From: Sulfurimonas sp. | GTDB taxonomy: Bacteria > Campylobacterota > Campylobacteria > Campylobacterales > Sulfurimonadaceae | DNA length: 6,404 nucleotides | Assembly: GCA_012963655.1 (NCBI GenBank) | Contig: DTVI01000149.1 | Location: 1,580 to 7,983 of the forward strand | Direction: 5' to 3' | In this document: positions 1-5,449 of the stretch, one piece after another | How positions within the stretch are numbered: position 1 is the first letter of the stretch | Layout: each line of letters begins with the position of its first letter | Program-made: the position numbers and the translations under genes | Notes under the pieces: generated by a model | What the model saw: only the letters and a program-made list of their open reading frames with translations | What the model was told of the DNA's origin: nothing | Database searches by the model: none

Positions 1-385
1 AGAAAATTTAAAAAATGCACAAAACCAATTAGTAGAATCAGAAAACCACGCCACCACTAGCAACAAATCCACCCAAAGACAGTTGAAAGAAAAAAGGAAG
101 AAAAAGACTAATAGAAATTTGTATACTTTGAGAAGTTTTAAAATCTTTCGTAAGGTATAAGTAGAAATAATTTAAAGCAGTAAGGATGGGATATCCTAAT
201 GGAAGGGTCGCTTGAAAAGGAAAATCTATATAAATACAGATACTTCCCCAAAACATACCACCAACACTCATTAAAATACCCATATATATTAAAAAACGGT
301 GCTGACGTTTTTCTTCAGTCGTATTAAGGTCTGTATCGGCAATTCTAGATACAATGTCAATTATTTTAACTATAAATACAAACAA
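1..385 (-). pseudogene. 5' end of membrane adenylate/guanylate cyclase-like protein, frameshifted, runs off the window
   Basis: The first 115 codons read from a TTG at 385 with a strong Shine-Dalgarno GAGGG at 397-393, seven bases upstream. After a short polar N-terminus (DTDLNTTEEKRQHR) come three hydrophobic segments at about residues 31-53, 57-78 and 86-106, ending in SLGGFVASGGVVF. From memory this pattern (FLIYMGILMSVGG...FQ.SLGGF..SG) matches the N-terminal membrane domain of bacterial class III adenylate/guanylate cyclases; the cyclase domain itself would lie beyond the window, so the family call is inference. The frame stops at TGA (40-38). Adding one base there (TG to TGG) restores an open frame to position 1 reading WILLIGFVHFLNF, a plausible next membrane helix. 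The gene is therefore probably frameshifted, or the base is a sequencing error. It is divergent from the ClpS gene. Confidence 0.55.
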
Positions 386-392
386 AAATATT

Positions 393-414
393 CCCTCATT
401 TATATACCATTATA
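393..414 (-). promoter_or_regulatory. -10 box and ribosome binding site of the cyclase-like gene
   Basis: On the minus strand a perfect TATAAT lies at 414-409, followed by GAGGG at 397-393 seven bases before the TTG start at 385. No good -35 hexamer sits 16-18 bases upstream (the best is TTAAAT, 436-431). The short leader and strong ribosome binding site support the TTG start. Confidence 0.4.
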
Positions 415-597
415 CAATACAAACCTGAACATTTAACTTATATATTTTTTTAGTTTTTATATTTGATCTTTAAATATAAAAACCAGGGAAATATATTGTG
501 TTGTAGTGTAGAATATAGGTTTTTATTGTTTAATAAACTTCTTTTATACAGGGATTCTTTTATAAGAAAAATAATTTTAGCTAGTATCAAAGAACTT

Positions 598-643
598 TTG
601 ATTATAATTCTAAATAATTATAATATCTTTAGATTATATAGGA
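598..643 (+). promoter_or_regulatory. Promoter and ribosome binding site of the ClpS-like gene
   Basis: TTGATT at 598-603 is followed by overlapping -10 candidates, TATAAT (619-624, 15-base spacer) and TAATAT (621-626, 17-base spacer). AGGA at 640-643 lies five bases before the ATG at 649. This places the transcript start near 631 and argues that the open frame reaching back to 463 (a TTG with no ribosome binding site, very AT-rich) is chance. Apart from these signals and the divergent promoter at 393-414, I see nothing else in 386-648. Confidence 0.5.
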
Positions 644-648
644 ATAAG

Positions 649-942
649 ATGCCCGTAACAATTAAACATTATTCTATCACGCAGGTAAACAAACATAAAA
701 TGTATTTTGTTTATATCATTTATGATAAGTATATTTCATGGGAATTTTGTATGGAAATACTTACGCGTGTTTTTCATAAAAATAGTGAGAAAGCAGATAA
801 AATAGCTAATGATATTATCAACGAGGGAGAAGGGCTTTGCGGTGTATACATGCTTGAAATAGCAGACAGTAAAGCAACCTTAGTTGAAGAACTAGCCAAG
901 AAAGAAGGCTATTCTATGAAGTGTTTGGTTGAGGAAGTTTAG
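649..942 (+). CDS. ClpS-family Clp protease adaptor with a degenerate N-degron pocket
   Basis: This 97-residue protein aligns without gaps to E. coli ClpS over its core (M18 here matches M27 there). It shares WEF...IL near residue 31, an EKA helix start at 47, CGVY at 64-67 and a closing CLVEEV. ClpS docks on the ClpA N-domain and delivers N-end-rule substrates to ClpAP in the cytoplasm. By this alignment the docking-face residues E79 and K84 of E. coli are kept (E70, K75). In the N-degron pocket D35 is kept (D26), but N34 becomes Y25, D36 becomes K27, M40 becomes W31, M62 becomes A53 and H66 becomes I57. N34 and H66 normally hold the substrate's alpha-amino group, so ordinary N-degron binding is doubtful. 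It may be a divergent paralogue, with a canonical clpS elsewhere. No clpA lies beside it. The start was chosen by family length, AGGA at 640-643 and the promoter just upstream. Confidence 0.8.
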   Translation: MPVTIKHYSITQVNKHKMYFVYIIYDKYISWEFCMEILTRVFHKNSEKADKIANDIINEGEGLCGVYMLEIADSKATLVEELAKKEGYSMKCLVEEV

Positions 943-1048
943 TCTTCTTCTTTTATCTTTACTAGTGCCTAAGGCCTAAACCCTCTTTTAAAAACATCTC
1001 TTTCTTCTCATAATAAAAAATATAGGTAAATGTCTTATTTTATAGCCC

Positions 1049-1089
1049 TTGATAGTATGTTAAAATTCTTTTATATAAATGTAGTGAGG
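1049..1089 (+). promoter_or_regulatory. Sigma-70-type promoter and ribosome binding site of the 1094-2831 gene cluster
   Basis: TTGATA at 1049-1054 and TATATA at 1072-1077 are separated by 17 bases. TGAGG at 1085-1089 lies four bases before the ATG at 1094. The leader would be only about 10 bases, which is short but workable. The rest of the 943-1093 gap is AT-rich, with no clear terminator for the ClpS-like gene. Confidence 0.5.
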
Positions 1090-1093
1090 TATT

Positions 1094-1300
1094 ATGCAGT
1101 TAGATTACAAGTTAAGAGATAGAATTGAAGCTATGGTTGAGTTAATGGGTAAGCCGGCTGATAAGATTTTAAATGAGGCCTTAGACATGTATCTAAAGGC
1201 AGACCGGGAAAAACAAGTTGAGCGTGATCTTGAAGAACATAAAAAAGAGACAGATCTTTCTTATGATGAATTTTGGGATGATTGTGATTTTGATGATTAG
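1094..1300 (+). CDS. Small ribbon-helix-helix (CopG-like) protein, possible antitoxin or regulator
   Basis: This 68-residue protein begins with a short strand-like stretch (QLDYKL, residues 2-7). Two amphipathic helices follow: RDRIEAMVELMG (8-19), a KPAD turn, then KILNEALDMYLK. This matches the ribbon-helix-helix plan of CopG/Arc-type DNA-binding proteins. The C-terminal 30 residues are charged and end in a very acidic tail containing LSYDEFWDDCDFDD; in antitoxins of this type such tails bind and neutralise a toxin. No RelE/ParE or PIN toxin gene follows. Instead an exonuclease gene starts 27 bases downstream in the same transcription unit. It could be an orphan antitoxin or simply an autoregulator of this cluster. 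The fold call is moderately sure; the role is inference. Confidence 0.6.
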   Translation: MQLDYKLRDRIEAMVELMGKPADKILNEALDMYLKADREKQVERDLEEHKKETDLSYDEFWDDCDFDD

Positions 1301-1327
1301 AGTAGACTTATATATTAGAGGTCTTAA

Positions 1328-1849
1328 ATGATTATTCTTGATTTTGAGACGAATTCTTCTAATGTTCATGATGTTATTGAGGTGGCAGCTTTTAAGGTGC
1401 GAAAGCAGGGTGAAGAATACATTGTACTTGACACATTTCATAGATACTATTTTTCTGAGTATGAGGTGAATCCTCACGCTCTAGCGGTTCATCAACTCTC
1501 ACCTGATCGATTAGAACGTTTACGTAAAGACGTACAATATGAAGAATATTTTGAAGAAGATCAGGACTTTATAGAGTTTTGCAAGGGAACTTCAACCTTA
1601 GTGGCGCATAATATCTCTTTTGAGTTACGTCACTTAGGTTCTTTAGTGTCATTTGATAAGCATATTTGTACTATGAAAGAAAATAAACAGATAGTTAAGG
1701 CCTTCAATGCAAAGGGAAATGTTAAAAACCCTAAGCTCATTGAGACCTGCGAGTTTTATAGTATAGACTTTGATAATGAACAATATCATAGTGCTATTTA
1801 TGATGTTAGGAAGACCTTAGATATTTTAAATGCAATGGATGCCTTTTAA
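1328..1849 (+). CDS. DEDDh-family 3'-5' exonuclease (DnaQ-like fold)
   Basis: This 173-residue single-domain protein is probably a cytoplasmic 3'-5' exonuclease acting on DNA or RNA by two-metal catalysis. Exo I is DFET (D5, E7) at the very N-terminus. Exo II is LVAHNISFELRHL (91-103), and Exo III is YHSAIYD (153-159, with H154 and D159). The usual aspartate of Exo II (HNxxFD) is glutamate here, E99. The length fits a stand-alone RNase T/DnaQ-like exonuclease with no extra domains. The substrate cannot be told from sequence; the gene is too short and lacks the context for a Pol III epsilon subunit. AGAGGT at 1317-1322 lies five bases before the ATG. The stop codon overlaps the next start by one base (TAATG), implying translational coupling. 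Confidence 0.8.
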   Translation: MIILDFETNSSNVHDVIEVAAFKVRKQGEEYIVLDTFHRYYFSEYEVNPHALAVHQLSPDRLERLRKDVQYEEYFEEDQDFIEFCKGTSTLVAHNISFELRHLGSLVSFDKHICTMKENKQIVKAFNAKGNVKNPKLIETCEFYSIDFDNEQYHSAIYDVRKTLDILNAMDAF

Positions 1850-2340
1850 TGCCTAAAACCCTTCCTTCTGAGTATTATCTTAGCTTAAAAGAAAAAGGTA
1901 TAGATATAAATACCTGTGAATTGGATTTTAAGAAGATGTCAGTGTCTTGTGAAGACCTAATCTTGTACCGCAAAGCTTTGAGGGTTAAAATACGTTCATT
2001 AATTAAGCTAGATGATGTAAATGAACTTAAACATTATGTGAATGCCTTATATTCTTTAGCTTGTTTTTCTAAGTATTTATATGGTTTTCATAGCTGTTGT
2101 AGTAAGGTTAATGGGTGGCAAGAAGAGCTTTCTCATAAGTTACAAATAGACTTTGATGAAGATAAGTTAAAAGTCTATACACCTGGTCTTTGGATTAGCT
2201 ATAAAGAAACAAGTTATAGGAAGGATATAGGTCTTAAATATAATATTGAACTGGATTTAGATACCTGTATACAAGATAAAAAACCATTTTTGAACCTTAA
2301 AGACAAGGCACATTTTGACAAGTGCTTTAAAAATAAATAA
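1849..2340 (+). CDS. Conserved-looking hypothetical protein, coupled to the exonuclease
   Basis: I do not recognise this 163-residue protein. It has no signal peptide or membrane segment and looks cytoplasmic. It is rich in Lys, Tyr and Asp, and has seven cysteines (C23, C34, C72, C83, C84, C140, C159), including a vicinal pair in HSCCSKVNGW. Their spacing does not form an obvious zinc finger or Fe-S motif. The central part (about 36-80) looks helical. The last 60 residues look more strand-like, with alternating patterns such as LKVYTPGLWISY. Its start overlaps the exonuclease stop by one base and has no strong ribosome binding site of its own, so it is likely translated by coupling and may act with the exonuclease. 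That link is inference from position only. Confidence 0.65.
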   Translation: MPKTLPSEYYLSLKEKGIDINTCELDFKKMSVSCEDLILYRKALRVKIRSLIKLDDVNELKHYVNALYSLACFSKYLYGFHSCCSKVNGWQEELSHKLQIDFDEDKLKVYTPGLWISYKETSYRKDIGLKYNIELDLDTCIQDKKPFLNLKDKAHFDKCFKNK

Positions 2341-2354
2341 AAGAAAAGAAACAT

Positions 2355-2831
2355 ATGATTAAAGAAGCCTTAGAACGTATACAAAGAACAAAAGAAGAAA
2401 ACTTACATTACCTTGATTTAAGAGGCTTAGGACTTGAAGAAATTCCAAATGAGATTTTAGAAGTTCCTTGGATAGGGGCACTTTCTCTTTCTGATAATAA
2501 AATATCTAATATCAACTTACTTTCTAAGATGACAAATATTCATAAGTTAGCATTAACCAATAACAATATAGAAGATATATCGGTTCTTGAAAGCTTAGAA
2601 AAGTTACGTTTTATCTTTTTGGCAGAGAATAATATTAAAGACATTAGTAAGATTAAAGGGCAGACTAGGCTGAAAAAATTGGTATTGCATAATAATGAGA
2701 TAAATATTCTTCCTGACTTAAGTGCCTTTTCTTTGCTCGCTTATCTTGATATTATGGATAATCCATTAATTACACCTACAGTTAAGGAAATACAAGTCCT
2801 TTTACCTTCTTTGAAAATTTATAAATATTAA
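2355..2831 (+). CDS. SDS22-like leucine-rich-repeat protein
   Basis: The 158 residues consist mainly of leucine-rich repeats with an exact 22-residue period: the consensus Asn falls at N48, N70, N92, N114 and N136, each preceded by LxLxx or a close variant (LSLSDN, LALTNN, IFLAEN, LVLHNN, LDIMDN). The 22-residue unit with I..I..L spacing is the SDS22/internalin-like type. A less regular cap precedes it (HYLDLRGLGLEEIPNEIL, 18-35). There is no signal peptide, LPxTG or membrane segment, so it is probably a cytoplasmic protein-interaction module; its partner is unknown. It starts 14 bases after the previous gene with an A-rich, weak ribosome binding site (AAAGAAAAGAAA), so it is probably the last gene of the cluster. 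No hairpin terminator was seen after it. Confidence 0.8.
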   Translation: MIKEALERIQRTKEENLHYLDLRGLGLEEIPNEILEVPWIGALSLSDNKISNINLLSKMTNIHKLALTNNNIEDISVLESLEKLRFIFLAENNIKDISKIKGQTRLKKLVLHNNEINILPDLSAFSLLAYLDIMDNPLITPTVKEIQVLLPSLKIYKY

Positions 2832-2874
2832 ATATAATCAATATAATAAATACTTATTTTAGTTTATAGTATTT

Positions 2875-2921
2875 TTGATGATTGTCAAATAATAAATTCT
2901 ATTCATATAAACTACTATAAT
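2875..2921 (+). promoter_or_regulatory. Possible promoter with FNR/CRP-like box upstream of the EAL gene
   Basis: TTGAT-GATT-GTCAA at 2875-2888 differs by one base from the FNR consensus TTGAT-N4-ATCAA. It overlaps a -35-like TTGTCA (2882-2887), which sits 18 bases from TATAAA (2906-2911). A second -10-like TATAAT lies at 2916-2921. The region is very AT-rich, so chance matches are likely. A site over the -35 would be expected to repress. Confidence 0.3.
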
Positions 2922-2924
2922 TAA

Positions 2925-2984
2925 GTTCAAATAAATATTTACATATATTTTGATAGTGAAGCAAAAGAAAAGGGCCGTTCTCAA
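2925..2984 (+). pseudogene. Remnant of the C-terminal end of a GGDEF domain
   Basis: The reading frame of the EAL gene continues upstream without a stop to TAA at 2922-2924. The codons nearest the ATG (2955-2984) read SEAKEKGRSQ and lead directly into MVVF. This matches the end of GGDEF domains (consensus ALYxAKxxGRNxxxxF), which in two-domain GGDEF-EAL proteins is followed by just such a linker. Codons upstream of about 2946 no longer resemble GGDEF, and the signature GG(D/E)EF is absent. The diguanylate cyclase part appears to have been deleted, with the join lying between the end of the LRR gene and about 2946. Confidence 0.6.
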
Positions 2985-3794
2985 ATGGTTGTTTTCAAAA
3001 GTGACTCACAATACGTTAGACGCCAAAGAGACACCTTGTATTGGATTCAAACGGTAAAAGATGCTTTAAAAAATGACAGAATTATGTCATATTATCAACC
3101 CATACATAATAATGAAACAGGTCGTATAGAGAAGTATGAAGCCTTATGTCGTATCTTAGATAAGGAAGGCCATGTCCTTAGTGCAGGTGACTTTATTAAA
3201 CCTTCTTTTTTAGCGGGCTTAACAACAAAAATATCAAGGATAATGATAGATAAGGCTTTTAAATATTTTCAACATATTAAGTATGCTTTTTCTATAAATA
3301 TCAGCTCCCAAGATTTTCATGAAAATTATTTAGAAGATTTTTTACAATATAAATGTGAGTATTATCATATCTCACTAACAAGGGTATATCTTGAAGTGAT
3401 TGAGAGTATCACGATTGATGGATCAGATGAAACCCTTCATCAAATCCAGAGGTTACGTGCTAAGGGGTTTAATATTACTATAGATGATTTCGGAGTAGAA
3501 CAATCTGGTTTCTCAAGACTCTTACGCTTAGAAGCTAAAACAATTAAGATTGACAGTTCATTTATAAAAAATATAGACACAAATCTTTCGCATCAAATGA
3601 TAGTGAAAAATATTGTCTCCTTTGCTAAGCGAATCGGAGCAAAAACGGTAGCAGAATATGTACAAAGCCAGGCTATACATGACAAAGTATGTGAATTAGG
3701 AATTGACTACTCTCAAGGTTACTATATAGGTGAACCCAGTGCCCAAATTATGCAAGACCCCATGCAAGATGTTTCTGTAAATAATATAGCCTAA
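2985..3794 (+). CDS. EAL-domain cyclic-di-GMP phosphodiesterase, likely truncated from a GGDEF-EAL protein
   Basis: This 269-residue protein hydrolyses c-di-GMP to pGpG by family function. After a linker helix (about 8-30), the EAL domain fills the rest. Catalytic and metal-binding residues are all present: E52 in YEALCR, N105 in INIS, E137 in LEVIES, D167 and D168 in DDFG, K188 in IKID, E224 in AEYV and Q244 in QGYYIGEP. It should therefore be an active enzyme. No sensor, membrane or GGDEF domain is attached, and it is probably cytoplasmic. The ATG at 2985 has AGGG at 2971-2974, ten bases upstream. That start lies inside what was once the GGDEF-EAL linker, so it may be a secondary start rescued after deletion, or the fragment may not be expressed. 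It ends 76 bases before the convergent YggS gene. Confidence 0.85.
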   Translation: MVVFKSDSQYVRRQRDTLYWIQTVKDALKNDRIMSYYQPIHNNETGRIEKYEALCRILDKEGHVLSAGDFIKPSFLAGLTTKISRIMIDKAFKYFQHIKYAFSINISSQDFHENYLEDFLQYKCEYYHISLTRVYLEVIESITIDGSDETLHQIQRLRAKGFNITIDDFGVEQSGFSRLLRLEAKTIKIDSSFIKNIDTNLSHQMIVKNIVSFAKRIGAKTVAEYVQSQAIHDKVCELGIDYSQGYYIGEPSAQIMQDPMQDVSVNNIA

Positions 3795-3870
3795 TATTTT
3801 AGATAGGAAAGGGGAGATAAGTTCCTTTGCCTAAGAAGTTAAGGGTTTCTTCTACAAAGAAAAGAGTATA

Positions 3871-4548
3871 TTAGTCTTTTGGAAACATGATCGACCCAAG
3901 TCTAACCATGTTGGAGCCACATCGTATGGCTAACTCAAAATCTCCACTCATGCCCATAGAACAAATATCTGCATCTTTGAGATCTGTATAGATTTTATGT
4001 GTATCCTCAAAGCTTTTTTGAATAATCTTATTATCTTCAGAATGTGCACCTATACTCATTAATCCACGAAGCTCTATATTAGGACAAGTTTCTTGTATCT
4101 GAGCATATAAGTCAGAAGCTTCTTGCGAACTTACACCTGCCTTAGAATCTTCATTCGCGGAGTTTACCTGAAGTAAACATTCCATCTCAACACCCTTTAC
4201 AACAAGACGTTGTTGAAGGGCTTGGGCTAATTCTAAAGAGTCTAAGCCTTGAAATAAAAATGGATTAGCGTCAATTAAATTATTGATTTTGTTTTTTTGT
4301 AAGTTCCCAATGAAGTGCCATTCAAGAGGAAGGTCATCAAGATGTTCACTCTTAATTCTAAGGTCTTGTACCTTATTTTCACCATAAGCTCTTTGGCCTA
4401 TCTTATAAAGGTGTTTAATAGCATCTTCATTAGAATACTTACTCACAGCAATAATCTTAACAATATGGTGTTCACTAACACATATTCGTGCATTTTCCAT
4501 ACGTTGAATAACCTTGTCTATATGTATCTTATAATCTATTTCGTTCAT
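3871..4548 (-). CDS. yggS: YggS/PLPBP-family pyridoxal phosphate homeostasis protein
   Basis: This 225-residue protein is the full length of the YggS/PROSC family: single-domain TIM-barrel proteins that bind pyridoxal 5'-phosphate, lack known enzyme activity and buffer PLP and amino-acid metabolism in the cytoplasm. The PLP lysine is K37 in IIAVSKYS. Other family signatures are YGENKVQD (55-62), WHFIGNLQKNK (77-87), a glycine-rich stretch GLMSIGA, and SMGMSGDFELAI (197-208) followed by GSNMVRLGSIMF (211-222), which forms the phosphate-binding site. The start at 4548 is supported by GAGG at 4563-4560, about eleven bases upstream. It is convergent with the EAL gene and divergent from tetR, so it stands alone. 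Nothing looks damaged. Confidence 0.93.
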   Translation of the reverse strand: MNEIDYKIHIDKVIQRMENARICVSEHHIVKIIAVSKYSNEDAIKHLYKIGQRAYGENKVQDLRIKSEHLDDLPLEWHFIGNLQKNKINNLIDANPFLFQGLDSLELAQALQQRLVVKGVEMECLLQVNSANEDSKAGVSSQEASDLYAQIQETCPNIELRGLMSIGAHSEDNKIIQKSFEDTHKIYTDLKDADICSMGMSGDFELAIRCGSNMVRLGSIMFPKD

Positions 4549-4559
4549 CTGTTCTATTA

Positions 4560-4604
4560 CCTCACCAATCTATTACTATCTCTACTTATCTGTATGCTTA
4601 TCAA
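4560..4604 (-). promoter_or_regulatory. Likely promoter and ribosome binding site of yggS
   Basis: On the minus strand TTGATA (4604-4599) is followed after 18 bases by GATAGT (4580-4575), then by GGTGAGG (4566-4560) before the ATG at 4548. The -10 matches consensus at four of six positions, so this is tentative. Confidence 0.35.
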
Positions 4605-4678
4605 ACTAGATAGGGATTTTTAATATGTTTATGATTTTATCCAAACAAAATTAAAATAACTGCAATTAAAATGTGGAA

Positions 4679-4698
4679 TGTCCCTTATATAGTGGACA
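4679..4698. repeat. Short inverted repeat TGTCC-N10-GGACA, possible insertion-sequence end
   Basis: Five-base arms (4679-4683 and 4694-4698) flank TATATAG-rich sequence, followed by CTTATGG. The string TATAGTGGACACTTA resembles, from memory, terminal sequences of IS3-family elements. No transposase and no second copy of this end was found in the window, so it would be a solo remnant at most. It could equally be a binding site or chance. Confidence 0.2.
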
Positions 4699-4732
4699 CT
4701 TATGGAAAATCCGAAATAAATTTTAGTATTTA

Positions 4733-4745
4733 AGATAAATTATCT
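4733..4745. promoter_or_regulatory. Palindrome AGATAA-A-TTATCT upstream of tetR
   Basis: This is a perfect 6-base inverted repeat around one central base, 13 bases before the larger operator at 4759. It might be a second regulator site in the tetR-hydrogenase promoter region. In DNA this AT-rich a short palindrome can occur by chance. Confidence 0.25.
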
Positions 4746-4758
4746 GAAATATTATTAA

Positions 4759-4784
4759 ATTAAATGAATACTTGTTCATTTAAT
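4759..4784. promoter_or_regulatory. TetR-type operator: perfect 10-base inverted repeat
   Basis: ATTAAATGAA (4759-4768) and TTCATTTAAT (4775-4784) are exact reverse complements with a six-base spacer, TACTTG. The inner core AATGAA-N6-TTCATT has the size and symmetry of operators bound by TetR/AcrR-family dimers. It lies about 70 bases before the tetR start and covers the proposed -35 (4772-4777), so bound repressor would block transcription. Autoregulation by the adjacent TetR is inference from position and symmetry. Confidence 0.65.
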
Positions 4785-4799
4785 CCTTAGCTTTAATAT
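4772..4799 (+). promoter_or_regulatory. Promoter of the tetR-hydrogenase unit
   Basis: TTGTTC at 4772-4777 and TAATAT at 4794-4799 are separated by 16 bases. Transcription would begin near 4806, which leaves the ATG at 4812 almost at the 5' end and favours the ATG at 4854 as the translation start. Confidence 0.45.
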
Positions 4800-4853
4800 T
4801 GAATAAGGAATATGTTTGCTAGAATCAGTGATAATTTAATAAATGGAAATCAA

Positions 4854-5449
4854 ATGGCTCGAATATCTAAAGAAGAACGGCGTGAAGGTATTGTAACTGC
4901 GGCTTTGAAACTTTTTTCAAAGCAAGGATTTTATGTTACTACGATACCTGACATAGCTGAAAAAGTTGGGATGAGTGTAGGTAATTTTTATAATTACTTT
5001 ACTTCAAAAGATCTTTTGCGAAAGAATTAGTTATATATATATCCGATTATCTTGGTAAGAATATTCAAGAAATTAATGAAAAAGATATTAGTTCTGAAGA
5101 AAAAATTGATGAAATTGTTAATATGTATTTCAACATGACAAACAAGCGTCCAGAGATGATTGAATATTTTCTTCGCATTTACCTTTCTAATAGAGAAGTG
5201 TTTGGTGAGGGGTGTGAAGGCATGGTATGTCTTTCATCTTTTGTGACGGAGATGATGATATTTTTTGAGGATGGTGTTAGTAAAAAAGAACTTAGGAATC
5301 AAGACTTTTTTTCTGCCTTTGGGCTTTTTATGGGGTATTTAGGCGGTATGGTATTTCTTTTTGGTGAGAAGATGTTACCCCAAGAATTAGATGACTATGC
5401 ACAACCTGTATCTGAAAATATTTATAATGCCTTGCGACATAGAAGCTAA
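4854..5449 (+). pseudogene. TetR/AcrR-family transcriptional regulator, interrupted by a one-base frameshift
   Basis: Residues 1-55 form a complete TetR DNA-binding domain: EERREGIVTAALKLFSKQGF, then a helix-turn-helix ending in GNFYNYFTSKDLL. The frame meets TAG at 5028. The -1 frame continues cleanly from GCG at 5018 (AKELVIYISDYLGKNIQE...) through a typical helical ligand-binding domain to TAA at 5447. One added base in the CTTTTG run (5013-5018) gives an uninterrupted 198-residue protein, the normal family length. So a base is missing, either by mutation or by a homopolymer sequencing error. The start at 4854 (MARISKEERR) has GGAAA at 4845-4849; the in-frame ATG at 4812 has AAGGA only two bases away. 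If the frameshift is real, only the DNA-binding domain would be made, and TetR dimers need the missing part. The gene overlaps the hydrogenase small subunit gene by 23 bases. Confidence 0.85.

Noticed and set aside
463..648. In-frame extension of the ClpS-like protein back to a TTG at 463
   Set aside because: It is very AT-rich with no ribosome binding site at 463 and no similarity to ClpS, and the promoter and AGGA site place the start at 649.
966..976. GCCT-A-AGGC palindrome after the ClpS-like gene as a terminator
   Set aside because: The loop would be one base and no T-run follows directly.
1193..1477. 94-residue open frame on the minus strand
   Set aside because: It overlaps the RHH and exonuclease genes, both with clear family motifs, and its own translation shows no recognisable pattern.
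3805..3828. AGGAA...TTCCT hairpin between the convergent EAL and yggS genes as a terminator
   Set aside because: The stem is only five bases with a long loop and no following T-run on either strand.
4315..4623. 102-residue open frame on the plus strand
   Set aside because: It is antisense to the secure yggS gene and its hydrophobic content merely mirrors that gene's codons.
5010..5024. Programmed -1 frameshifting in tetR
   Set aside because: The sequence T CTT TTG is not a good slippery heptamer, no clear downstream stem was seen, and TetR proteins are not known to use it; a missing base is simpler.
5032..5042. TATATATATAT run as a phase-variable repeat
   Set aside because: It is short, lies inside a well-preserved frame just after the frameshift, and the break maps upstream of it to the T run.
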